A stretch of DNA of 8,727 nt. Source: Acidobacteriota bacterium. Lineage in GTDB: Bacteria; Acidobacteriota; Terriglobia; Terriglobales; Acidobacteriaceae. Shown one piece after another: positions 1-6,581 of the stretch. Positions within the stretch are counted from its first letter, which is position 1. Every line of letters starts with the position of its first letter. The notes below the pieces were generated by a model that saw only the letters and a program-made list of their open reading frames with translations, did no database searches and had not been told where the DNA came from. The position numbers were made by a program, and so were the translations under genes. The stretch spans positions 1-8,727 of the forward strand of contig JAJZAL010000220.1 of the NCBI GenBank assembly GCA_021799405.1, given 5' to 3'.

Positions 1-1316
1 AGCTTGTCGGTGTGAAGAAGCTTCATTGCCACCGTCTTGGGCGATTCACCCGTTGCATCGTAATTGAACAACAGAATGGCAACTCCGCTTTCATCAAAAG
101 TGGCAACCGAATAGATACCATTGCCCGAATTATCCACAGCAATCGAACTTCTCGCATGGTTCTTCTTGAGCATTTGCGCCAACTTGAAGGCATTTCCTCT
201 GGGAAGCAGGGCCGGCGCATCTGTTGCTGGCGCTACCATGGAATAACGATCTTCCTTGCGAGGATAGACCCACGCTATTGGCGTCACATTTTGCTCGGCA
301 ATCTGATAAGTGTGCGCCAAAGATCCGGTGGCCCAGCGCAATGCGTCCATTGGGTTGCCGTTATATGGCTTTGCCCCCTTTTCTTTCCACCCGACCTCCG
401 ATACGACGAGAGGAACGGCAGGCAGATGGTATGCGGTTAGGATCACCTCGGTGTCGCGGCGAAAAGCCATCATTCTGTCGCGTTCGCCATCGATATAATA
501 GTGCATGGATAGAAAATCGAGCCCCTTCGATGGATCCGGGTCATTTGCGTAACAAGTTATAAAATTCTTCAAATAACCGCGGACATATTGCGACCCCATG
601 CATGCCGGACCGCCCACAAGAATTGGTTTTGCGTAGGAATTCTTTCGGTTAAGTTCCTTAGCTGCCCGATAGGCTACCCGGAAACCCTTGTAATAAGCTT
701 CTTCAACAGTCATGCCTGGAGGCAGATTCAGTCCTTTTGCGGTCAGCTCGTTGAACGGCTCGATGTGAGTTACAAACGGATATTTTGCCTTGATCGCTCC
801 AAGATACTGTTCCGCAACCGTGACGCATTCGTCCTCTGTAACTGTGCCGTGCACCAGCCCCCAGAGATCGATGAAGCTTTCGGCGTGGTGCATACGTTCT
901 GCCGCAAATGCTTGTTTTGGACTGCCGGATATAGGACGGTGAAGATTCGTCCGGGGAACCATCAGGGCTTCCTCGGCAACTTGCGCAGCATAATCAATGT
1001 AGCTAGTTCCCCATATGCGCACGAGTTTCAACCTTCCAAACTGTTTTTGATAGAGCTGAAAATCCTGTTCGGTGAATTGTTCTGTGTTGCCGCAAAAATT
1101 CAAATACCGTCCATACAGGCTGGAATCAGCCGGGTCCTTTTGCGCAAAGTCGACTTCGATGAGTTGAGCAAGGCCCGGTGGACCCGGGGTGCTCTTGGAG
1201 AAGGCGCTGTCCAAAGCGTTCAGAAGCGTTGGCGGTCCGACTGCGGCCGCACCTGCTGTCCCAGCCGCCTTCAGAAGAAATGACCTCCGTGTTTGAAATG
1301 TTCTAGAGCTGTTCAT
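1..1316 (-). CDS. Tat-exported clan GH-A glycoside hydrolase, GH39-like (C-terminus cut by window edge)
   Basis: This is an open minus-strand frame of 438 codons with no stop before the window edge, so the C-terminus is missing. The N-terminus has a twin-arginine signal (TRRSFLLK, residues 9-16, then an Ala/Gly-rich stretch), which suggests export of the folded protein. The rest looks like a retaining TIM-barrel glycosidase. The acid/base candidate is Glu190 in the EPFNE motif (186-190), the nucleophile candidate is Glu307 in VVSEVGW, and an HYY motif (His272) lies between them. The 117-residue gap between the two glutamates fits clan GH-A, and I recall the same spacing in GH39 beta-xylosidase. 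After the barrel, a stretch containing VAILLFNYD looks like the beta-sandwich domain of GH39 enzymes. The substrate is unknown; xylosides, iduronides or other glycans are possible. It lies 213 nt downstream of a sulfatase on the same strand, which suggests a shared role on a sulfated glycan. The start at 1316 is supported by AGGAG nine bases upstream. Clan assignment is fairly sure; the exact family is not. Confidence 0.8.
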   Translation of the reverse strand, partial: MNSSRTFQTRRSFLLKAAGTAGAAAVGPPTLLNALDSAFSKSTPGPPGLAQLIEVDFAQKDPADSSLYGRYLNFCGNTEQFTEQDFQLYQKQFGRLKLVRIWGTSYIDYAAQVAEEALMVPRTNLHRPISGSPKQAFAAERMHHAESFIDLWGLVHGTVTEDECVTVAEQYLGAIKAKYPFVTHIEPFNELTAKGLNLPPGMTVEEAYYKGFRVAYRAAKELNRKNSYAKPILVGGPACMGSQYVRGYLKNFITCYANDPDPSKGLDFLSMHYYIDGERDRMMAFRRDTEVILTAYHLPAVPLVVSEVGWKEKGAKPYNGNPMDALRWATGSLAHTYQIAEQNVTPIAWVYPRKEDRYSMVAPATDAPALLPRGNAFKLAQMLKKNHARSSIAVDNSGNGIYSVATFDESGVAILLFNYDATGESPKTVAMKLLHTDK

Positions 1317-1323
1317 CGATATG

Positions 1324-1332
1324 ATCTCCTTT
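1324..1332 (-). promoter_or_regulatory. Ribosome binding site of the glycosidase
   Basis: On the minus strand this reads AAAGGAGAT. Its AGGAG core ends nine bases before the ATG at 1316, which supports that start and puts the Tat signal at the very N-terminus. Confidence 0.75.
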
Positions 1333-1402
1333 CATCGGGATTTCATCCGTTCCACGAAAAGTTCCGAAATTACTTTCAAATGAGCGGATCTCCTGCATGT
1401 TG

Positions 1403-1412
1403 ATAACGTTAT
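1403..1412. promoter_or_regulatory. Palindrome ATAACGTTAT, possible LacI-type operator
   Basis: A perfect 10-base palindrome with a central CG lies about 87 bases upstream of the glycosidase start. The surrounding TGATAACGTTATGT resembles the centre of operators bound by LacI/GalR-family repressors, which often control sugar-hydrolase genes. No such regulator is in the window and short palindromes arise by chance, so the role is inferred. Confidence 0.3.
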
Positions 1413-1429
1413 GTTTGATTACGTGAATG

Positions 1430-1441
1430 CCACAATTGTGG
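1430..1441. promoter_or_regulatory. Palindrome CCACAATTGTGG, candidate operator
   Basis: A perfect 12-base palindrome in the 213-nt gap between sulfatase and glycosidase. Its centre is 28 bases from that of the ATAACGTTAT palindrome, closer to the sulfatase end. Two clean palindromes in one short gap suggest protein binding and separate control of the glycosidase. The arms are too short and AT-rich for a convincing terminator, and there is no T-run. Confidence 0.3.
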
Positions 1442-1529
1442 ATGGCAAGATCTTATTTCGGCGCTACTTCATGATGGCTTACCTAGTAATCTGTCCCAGC
1501 GAGATAGCTAGTGTAGCGCTGGCCAAAGC

Positions 1530-3464
1530 TTACACATCTGGTACAGCCGGCTTATGAGGCCGCGTTGGCATCTGTCCTGGTTTCAAGCCATGAGTTGGGA
1601 AAGCGTTGAAGCTTGGGGTGTATGTGTTGTCGGCACGAGCTATCATCATGTTTGTGAGATCCTTTAAATAGTTACTCCCTGTTTCGCCGATTCGCGCCAA
1701 CTGTTCCCGAATCGGTACCAACTGTTCGTTGGGAAGCAGCGATACGATGTCGAGTGCCCTTATGGAAACCTTCGAGGAGTTCTCCTTTTGTGCGATCTCC
1801 ATCATGGCTTCCCGCGCCGATTCGTGTTCTCCGGACGCGATCAGTGCCTCTGCATATCCGCATCTGACATCGTCAACCGTTTCGGTATTGAGTCGTTTCC
1901 GAACTTCAGCCAGGGTTCTGCCGGAGAGTGGCGCCAGCAGCAACAGGCCGTGCACATTCCAGAAGCGAACGATGTAGTTCGGATGATCGAGTCCACGCAC
2001 AAATGTGGAGAGATTGCGGGGATTCCGTTGGATCGCCAGGTTGGCAATCTCAAGCACATCCTGGAGCGGATATGCGCCTGGGACACGGCTGGCCAGATAG
2101 CCTTGCGCACTCGAGTCTTCCGGAATAAATCCATTGTCATGAAACGCCACGATGAAATCGTCCAGCGCTTTGCGCATCCTGATCAACTGCGCCTGGTGTT
2201 CCGGGGCATCGGCGAGATTCAGGATCGAATGCGGGTCAGCAGCAACCTCATACAGCTCTTCGCTTGGCTTCGTGTTCCAGAAAGCTGTCTGAGGTCCTTT
2301 CAACTCGCCTGCGAGATGCGCGGCCTGCCAGGCCTGGTAAGCATCGGACTGCCATTCATAGGCCTCATGCTGACCGTAGATTCGCTGCGGCATGTAGTTT
2401 CGCGTGTAGCGGTAACGTTTGTCTCGCACCGAGTAGGAAAGGTCATATCGCTCGTCCATACGATCGCGCATGCTGAATACATAGTCATGCTCTGGAGCAC
2501 GCGTTCTGCCCATGAACGGTCGCCCCCTCATGGCCGAAGGGACCTCCACGCCGGCGAGGGATAATACTGTCGGCGCCATATCTACATGGCTGATCAATTC
2601 ATCACTTGGTTTGCCGCGTGGCGTCTTTACGAACGAGTGATACGCGCGAGGCGCGCGTACTATCAGCGGAATATGCAAGCCCTCTTCGAAACAGTAGCGT
2701 TTGCTTCGCGGATGTACGCCGCCATGATCTGCCATGAAAAAGACAAAAGTGTTGTCATCGAGCCCATCTTCATGCAGTTCTCGCAGCAGATGAGCCGTAG
2801 CCAGATCCTGTCTGTTCTGAATGTCGGTACAGCGCGCGAGTACCTGGCGCACTCGCGGCTTGTCGGGCAGAAATGGGGGAATGTCCACACTAGCCGGATC
2901 GGTTGTTGTCGGTTGGTCGCCAAAGATCTGCGACTCATGCGTGATGCCATAGTCATACACGCAGAAGAACGGCTTGCCCGCTGGGCGATTCCGCCAGTGA
3001 GCTGTGCGATCACATGCATCCCACAACGCCTTTTGATCCCCAGCCATGTTGTAATCGGTGAAGAAATTGTTGGTGCAGTAGTATCCGGCCTCCCGCATCA
3101 GAATAGGCAGAGGCTTGAACGACGGAGGCAGGACACCATGTGCTCGCATTTGATGCGCGGGTGCACATGTCTGCGGATACATCCCTGTAACCAATGTGAA
3201 CCGCGACGGAGCACACACCGGGCAAGTTGTAAATGCATTTTTGTAAAGAACACCATCGCGGGCGAGACCATCGATGGTCGGTGTTTTCGCAAGCGTATTG
3301 CCGTAGCACCCGATCCATGGTGCGTAAATGTCGTGACAGAGAATCCATACGATGTTGGGCCGCCGATCCTCGGCGTTCGCCAAATGCGGCAGGCTGGTGG
3401 ACAGGGCTGATACTGCCGCAGTCGCAATCCCGGACTTCAAAACTGTGCGGCGTGATGGTTTCAT
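1530..3464 (-). CDS. Tat-exported S1-type sulfatase with HEAT-like C-terminal extension
   Basis: This 644-residue protein hydrolyses a sulfate ester or sulfamate, most likely on a polysaccharide outside the cytoplasm. It starts with a Tat signal (SRRTVLK, residues 4-10). The sulfatase signature CAPSR (84-88) holds Cys84, which a maturation enzyme must convert to formylglycine. Other expected active-site parts are GCYGN (52-56), THES (His176), ADHGG (Asp246, His247) and a likely catalytic Lys255. The usual tail motif appears as ELYEVAADP (403-411). The N-terminal metal-binding pair, normally Asp-Asp or Glu-Asp, reads His44-Asp45 (CHD), which is unusual. Residues of about 466-592 form repeated helix pairs (for example VLEIANLA and VRFWNVHGLLLL) like the HEAT-type repeats seen on some sulfatases, so the protein is longer than a minimal one. 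It is probably co-transcribed with the downstream glycosidase. A clean AAGGA precedes the start. Family is sure; substrate and subfamily are not. Confidence 0.92.
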   Translation of the reverse strand: MKPSRRTVLKSGIATAAVSALSTSLPHLANAEDRRPNIVWILCHDIYAPWIGCYGNTLAKTPTIDGLARDGVLYKNAFTTCPVCAPSRFTLVTGMYPQTCAPAHQMRAHGVLPPSFKPLPILMREAGYYCTNNFFTDYNMAGDQKALWDACDRTAHWRNRPAGKPFFCVYDYGITHESQIFGDQPTTTDPASVDIPPFLPDKPRVRQVLARCTDIQNRQDLATAHLLRELHEDGLDDNTFVFFMADHGGVHPRSKRYCFEEGLHIPLIVRAPRAYHSFVKTPRGKPSDELISHVDMAPTVLSLAGVEVPSAMRGRPFMGRTRAPEHDYVFSMRDRMDERYDLSYSVRDKRYRYTRNYMPQRIYGQHEAYEWQSDAYQAWQAAHLAGELKGPQTAFWNTKPSEELYEVAADPHSILNLADAPEHQAQLIRMRKALDDFIVAFHDNGFIPEDSSAQGYLASRVPGAYPLQDVLEIANLAIQRNPRNLSTFVRGLDHPNYIVRFWNVHGLLLLAPLSGRTLAEVRKRLNTETVDDVRCGYAEALIASGEHESAREAMMEIAQKENSSKVSIRALDIVSLLPNEQLVPIREQLARIGETGSNYLKDLTNMMIARADNTYTPSFNAFPTHGLKPGQMPTRPHKPAVPDV

Positions 3465-3470
3465 GGTTTG

Positions 3471-3475
3471 TCCTT
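3471..3475 (-). promoter_or_regulatory. Ribosome binding site of the first sulfatase
   Basis: AAGGA on the minus strand with a six-base spacer to the ATG at 3464. It confirms the start directly ahead of the Tat signal. Confidence 0.75.
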
Positions 3476-3557
3476 CGTGTGTGAATTCATAGTCGAACTC
3501 CGCATAGCAAATGGATATTGCTGGCGCTAAATGCGCATGGAAATAAAGTTTTCCGCC

Positions 3558-4043
3558 TCATCGGACCTCGCGCGGATCTGCTACGGCAATCGTCGTCCCA
3601 AGCCGCCGCAGTGGTGCCCGCGTAATGAGTGAGCCATTCGTGCTCAGCAAAACTGAGCCAAACAGGTTACACTCGCGGATTTGCAAAATGATCATGCCTA
3701 TCTCCACCTTTACAGACCTAACCATTCGCTGTCTGTGCGGAGTGGGCTGGCAGTCCATGACCGGGGAGAATCCTAGTCGATGAATTAAATGTGTGTCAAG
3801 ACTTAGACCAAAAACTTCATCTGCATTATTCTCAAAGCCGTTGAATGCCGCATCGCAAGAAAACGTCTTGTGCCTGGTGAGGCAAATAGCCTCATGATTG
3901 GTATCCGCCGACGTGGTGTTCTGGAAGACGGAGCCGATTAGCATTCTCCGCCCTTTATGCATTGGCTGACGGAATCCGATGCATTCTGTTCGGTAGTGTC
4001 TTTCGGCGACCACAGGCTTCCCGCGGATGATCAACTGAAGCAC
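3558..4043 (-). pseudogene. Degraded coding remnant, possibly AraC-type regulator sensor region (copy A)
   Basis: An open minus-strand frame of 161 codons beginning at a GTG without a visible ribosome binding site. It is probably not an intact gene. Parts of its translation look like the N-terminal and middle regions of AraC-family regulators: ICLTRHKTFSCD followed by ADEVFGLSLDT resembles the sensor barrel, and LFGSVLLSTNGSLITR followed by LRRLG resembles the segment that usually precedes the DNA-binding part. No AraC helix-turn-helix region is visible, so if the identification is right the gene has lost its C-terminus. A related stretch lies on the opposite strand starting near 4031 (57 of 90 bases identical without gaps), which supports its having been coding sequence. 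RadC/JAB-like sequence was considered as an alternative. Family identification is tentative. Confidence 0.4.
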
Positions 4044-4303
4044 GCTTTTATTCGGCCATCAAGAAGAGTGCTGAACAAGTTCTCGTTATAAATCTTGACA
4101 AGCGCGCAAATATTCCGATAGGATTCACTTCGATTAGTGACTGCTGGCCAACTCCGCATGTAGCGCGAAAGGCCTGGTCTACGGAATTACTGGATACGTG
4201 ATGGAGATCATTGCGAATCTGCGAACAGCAAGATCGGATGGATCGAGAGCAACCTATCAAATACCGCCGAGATTCCCTGCCGTTGCTGATCGTCGTTATG
4301 GCG
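4031..4303 (+). pseudogene. Degraded coding remnant on the opposite strand, related to copy A (copy B)
   Basis: This plus-strand stretch reads ARFYSAIKK, then VLVINLDKR, then IGFTSISDCWPTPH, and then hits TGA at 4199-4201. After a frame change it continues as EIIANLR and ends near VADRRYG. It aligns with the minus-strand remnant: 4085-4174 matches 3809-3720 at 57 of 90 positions without gaps, sharing LD, GF, DC and PTPH. A second match, GATCATT...GCGA, follows at 4206-4224 against 3693-3673 and is two bases shorter here, which explains the frame change. The 5' part expected from copy A is missing: similarity begins near 4040, where copy A also begins, so the two lie head to head. A stop, a frameshift and missing ends make it a pseudogene. 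Any AraC-type assignment is inferred from both copies together. Confidence 0.4.
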
Positions 4304-4327
4304 CGCATAAGATGTTTTGCAATTTGA

Positions 4328-4423
4328 ATGGGGAGGGTCGTGAATAGGGTGCAGGAAATCCCTGAAACGGTGATTCCAGACGCAACCAAACGTTACGAGG
4401 ATGTGTTCACCGCGCTTATTTGA
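4328..4423 (+). other. Short open stretch resembling a protein C-terminus
   Basis: A 31-codon frame ending in IPETVIPDATKRYEDVFTAL plus one Ile, then TGA. The ending has the look of a genuine C-terminus and vaguely recalls SAICAR synthase (PurC) tails, but nothing upstream continues the similarity and no ribosome binding site is seen. It may be another relic in this decayed region or chance. The rest of 4304-4614 shows no gene. Confidence 0.15.
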
Positions 4424-4614
4424 ATTAAGTGTCGCTTGGATGGACTAAGGCGTACTTCGGGGCATCTAAAATCCGCCGGTAATGCTTGGTAGCTAGCCAT
4501 TCTGGCGAAATGCAGGGTTCCAGGATAGCAAATCCGTCTTAGGGTCTGAAGCCTTTGCAGCCCTCGGTCTCATTCTGAACGGGTATAAACGCAGTTTGTG
4601 GAAGTACGAAAGTG

Positions 4615-4647
4615 TTTTGACGGATTCAAAGTCGAGGCTCGTCAAAA
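4615..4647. repeat. Inverted repeat TTTTGACG-17 nt-CGTCAAAA upstream of the second sulfatase
   Basis: Two perfect 8-base arms (4615-4622 and 4640-4647) are separated by 17 bases. The second arm ends 52 bases before the sulfatase start at 4700. The dimension suits a dimeric regulator. The left arm contains TTGACG, which resembles a -35 box, but no matching -10 is seen at normal spacing. It is not a terminator on the plus strand because an A-run, not a T-run, follows the second arm. Confidence 0.4.
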
Positions 4648-4687
4648 AAAGAACGACGGTGATGCACAGCCACCACCAGAACATATC

Positions 4688-4693
4688 AGGAGA
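4688..4693 (+). promoter_or_regulatory. Ribosome binding site that fixes the second sulfatase start
   Basis: AGGAGA with a six-base spacer to the ATG at 4700. The open frame extends upstream to 4598, but those 34 extra codons have no such site and include a stretch that crosses the inverted repeat, so 4700 is preferred. A second in-frame ATG at 4709 is less well placed. Confidence 0.8.
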
Positions 4694-4699
4694 ATAGGG

Positions 4700-6304
4700 A
4701 TGACAGACATGACTGATAAAGATGGCATTAAGGGCACGATAAATGAGGATGGCCGTCCATCACGGCGGAGTTTTCTGAAGGGAAGTGCTGCCGTCGCAGG
4801 AGCCGCCGTGGCCGGCTCTATCCCGGCATCTTCGGCTTCTGGTGAAGCTGTTTCGAAACCCAATCGGGCTCCGGCCTTTGTCGGTGGAAGCAATCAAAAG
4901 CGACCAAACCTGGTCTTTTTTTACACGGAAGGACAACGGCCTGATTGTTTGAGTTTCACAGGGAACAAGCTGTTGAAGACGCCAAACATGGATCGCATTG
5001 CGCGTGAAGGCGTTTTCTTTGATAACTCGTTCTGCATGAATGCTCTTTGTGCGCCGGCCCGCGCTGCAACCATGACGGGTCTTTACTCGCATACGACAGG
5101 AGCCTATGGAAATGCCACCGACCGGGCATTGCCCGCCGATGTCCCCGTCTTTACCGACCTGTTGCATGAGGCGGGATACGAGGTCGGGATGGTTGGAAAA
5201 GCGCATTCACCCAATGGGCTGCGCGAGCGTTACTGGGATTACTACTGTGCGTTTAACGGTGGGGCGACGGACTATTACGCACCGCATTATCACGAGGGGC
5301 GGAAAGGCGAGATGGGTCCAGAGAAAGTCTACCGTGGAAAGCATCACGATGACTTCCCGGATAACCCAGCGATGGATTGGACCGGAGTATATGCAGATGA
5401 CTGGTTTACGGACAAAGCGCTGGAATGGTTGAAGGAAAAGCGCGACAAGCCTTTCTGCCTTTTACTCTGGCATCAGGCCCCACATGCGCCCTTCTATCGG
5501 CCACGCCGTTATCTCAATGAGTACAACGGAGTTCCGATACTTATTCCTGACACATTTGATGCGGATAAGGATGGATATGCGGGCAAGCCGCGCGCATTTG
5601 CGGATGCGCAAAACAAGATTGGAACGATGGAATCATGGGATCGAGCGCGCACGCTCGAGGAACTGGTGAAGGACTGTTATGCGGGATTCCGCGCGGTCGA
5701 TGACAATATTGGTCGAGTTCTGGCGTACCTGGAATCGACGAATCAGCTGGACGATACCGTAGTGATGCAAAGTTCTGATCACGGCTATTTTTTTGGCGAG
5801 TGGCGGAGCTATGACAAACGCTTCATGCATGAACCTTCTCTTCGTATTCCGGCAATGATTCGCTATCCGAAGTTGTTCCAGGCCGGAACTCGCGTGAAGG
5901 AGATGGTTATCAATCTGGATTTCGCGCCAACTTTGCTGGAGCTTGCAGGAGCGGAGGTGCCCGAAAACCTGCATGGTAGAAGCCTGGTGAAGCTTGCTCA
6001 GGGTAAGGAAACAAGGTGGCGCAAGGACTTCTTGTACGAGTACTTTGACTATCCCGGTTTTGAGCAAGTTCGTCCACATCGGGGGGTGAGAACAGAGCGA
6101 TTCAAATACTTCCATTACTTCCTCGATCCTCAGGAATATGAGATGTACGATCTCCAGAAAGATCCGGGAGAGCTGAATAACCTTGCCGGGAAGCCGGAAT
6201 ATGCTTCGCTTCAGCGTCAGCTTGCGGCAAGAGTAGAGGAATTGAGAAGGGAAACTGGCGATCATACGAGAAATGCAATTATTTCGCCCCTAAAAGGGGT
6301 CTGA
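4700..6304 (+). CDS. Tat-exported S1-type sulfatase with altered N-terminal metal site
   Basis: This 534-residue protein is a sulfatase-family hydrolase, probably exported and acting on a sulfated glycan. The Tat signal (SRRSFLKGSA, residues 21-30, then an Ala/Gly-rich stretch) comes after about 20 hydrophilic residues. The signature CAPAR (117-121) provides Cys117 as the formylglycine precursor, with Ala in place of the more usual Ser. Other matches are KTPNMDRIAREGV (93-105), MVGKAHS (Lys167, His169), WHQAPHAPF (257-265), SSDHGYFFGEW (358-368, metal ligands Asp360 and His361), Lys373, LDFAPTLLELAG (406-417) and the tail motif MYDLQKDPGELNNLAG (482-497). The segment that normally supplies two metal-binding aspartates (DDQR) reads TEGQR (76-80). 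The same kind of sequence may be typical of a subfamily, so loss of activity should not be assumed. The phosphoesterase downstream starts 277 nt later on the same strand. Family is sure; substrate is not. Confidence 0.92.
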   Translation: MTDMTDKDGIKGTINEDGRPSRRSFLKGSAAVAGAAVAGSIPASSASGEAVSKPNRAPAFVGGSNQKRPNLVFFYTEGQRPDCLSFTGNKLLKTPNMDRIAREGVFFDNSFCMNALCAPARAATMTGLYSHTTGAYGNATDRALPADVPVFTDLLHEAGYEVGMVGKAHSPNGLRERYWDYYCAFNGGATDYYAPHYHEGRKGEMGPEKVYRGKHHDDFPDNPAMDWTGVYADDWFTDKALEWLKEKRDKPFCLLLWHQAPHAPFYRPRRYLNEYNGVPILIPDTFDADKDGYAGKPRAFADAQNKIGTMESWDRARTLEELVKDCYAGFRAVDDNIGRVLAYLESTNQLDDTVVMQSSDHGYFFGEWRSYDKRFMHEPSLRIPAMIRYPKLFQAGTRVKEMVINLDFAPTLLELAGAEVPENLHGRSLVKLAQGKETRWRKDFLYEYFDYPGFEQVRPHRGVRTERFKYFHYFLDPQEYEMYDLQKDPGELNNLAGKPEYASLQRQLAARVEELRRETGDHTRNAIISPLKGV

Positions 6305-6412
6305 ATCTGATTGCCTGATGAGGTGCCCTGACTGTTTTCGCAGCACGATGAAGATGCTCGCTAGAAAGTCGTAGGAGGGGAACGAACGTGCCAGCTGGGT
6401 TGCGAAGATCGT

Positions 6413-6432
6413 GATCGGATCGGATCGGATCG
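6413..6432. repeat. Four tandem copies of GATCG
   Basis: Four perfect head-to-tail GATCG units, with one more unit at 6407-6411 after a one-base break. It sits in the 277-nt gap between sulfatase and phosphoesterase, about 150 bases before the latter's start. The repeat gives five GATC sites within 25 bases. It may be simple slippage or a binding or methylation cluster. I see no gene or clear promoter in the rest of the gap. Confidence 0.9.
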
Positions 6433-6565
6433 AGTCGTTTTGGCTTGCTATCCCGTATGTAGTCAGACGAGGTAGAAAATCCGACGCCACTGGAAAAGCC
6501 GGAGATGTGCAGGCATCTGCGAAGGTCGTTCAAGCTTTTGCCGTTGCATGTACCACCCAAGTATC

Positions 6566-6571
6566 AAGGAG
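6566..6571 (+). promoter_or_regulatory. Ribosome binding site that fixes the phosphoesterase start
   Basis: AAGGAG with a ten-base spacer to the ATG at 6582. The frame is open back to a GTG at 6411, but that reading would place 57 residues, partly encoded by the GATCG repeat, ahead of an obvious signal peptide. The ATG at 6582 is therefore chosen. Confidence 0.75.
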
Positions 6572-6581
6572 AGCCTACAGG

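Noticed and set aside
588..1283. Plus-strand open frame of 231 codons
   Set aside because: It lies antisense to the glycosidase, whose minus-strand frame has a Tat signal, both catalytic glutamates and a good ribosome binding site.
1788..2564. Plus-strand open frame of 258 codons
   Set aside because: It is antisense to the first sulfatase and its translation shows no recognisable motif.
2586..3410. Plus-strand open frame of 274 codons
   Set aside because: It is antisense to the N-terminal half of the first sulfatase, including its CAPSR signature, and has no ribosome binding site or motif.
3558..4043. RadC/JAB-domain identity for the minus-strand remnant
   Set aside because: The LDT and VADPREV segments look superficially similar, but the essential HNHPSG metal-binding motif is absent and the AraC-like reading covers more of the sequence.
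4048..4389. Minus-strand open frame of 113 codons
   Set aside because: It is opposite the plus-strand remnant, which carries the sequence similarity to the other copy; this frame has no recognisable content.
5633..6265. Minus-strand open frame of 210 codons
   Set aside because: It is antisense to the second sulfatase, which has complete family motifs.
6287..6299. CCCC-TAAAA-GGGG hairpin at the end of the second sulfatase as a terminator
   Set aside because: The stem is only four pairs, it lies inside the coding region and no T-run follows.
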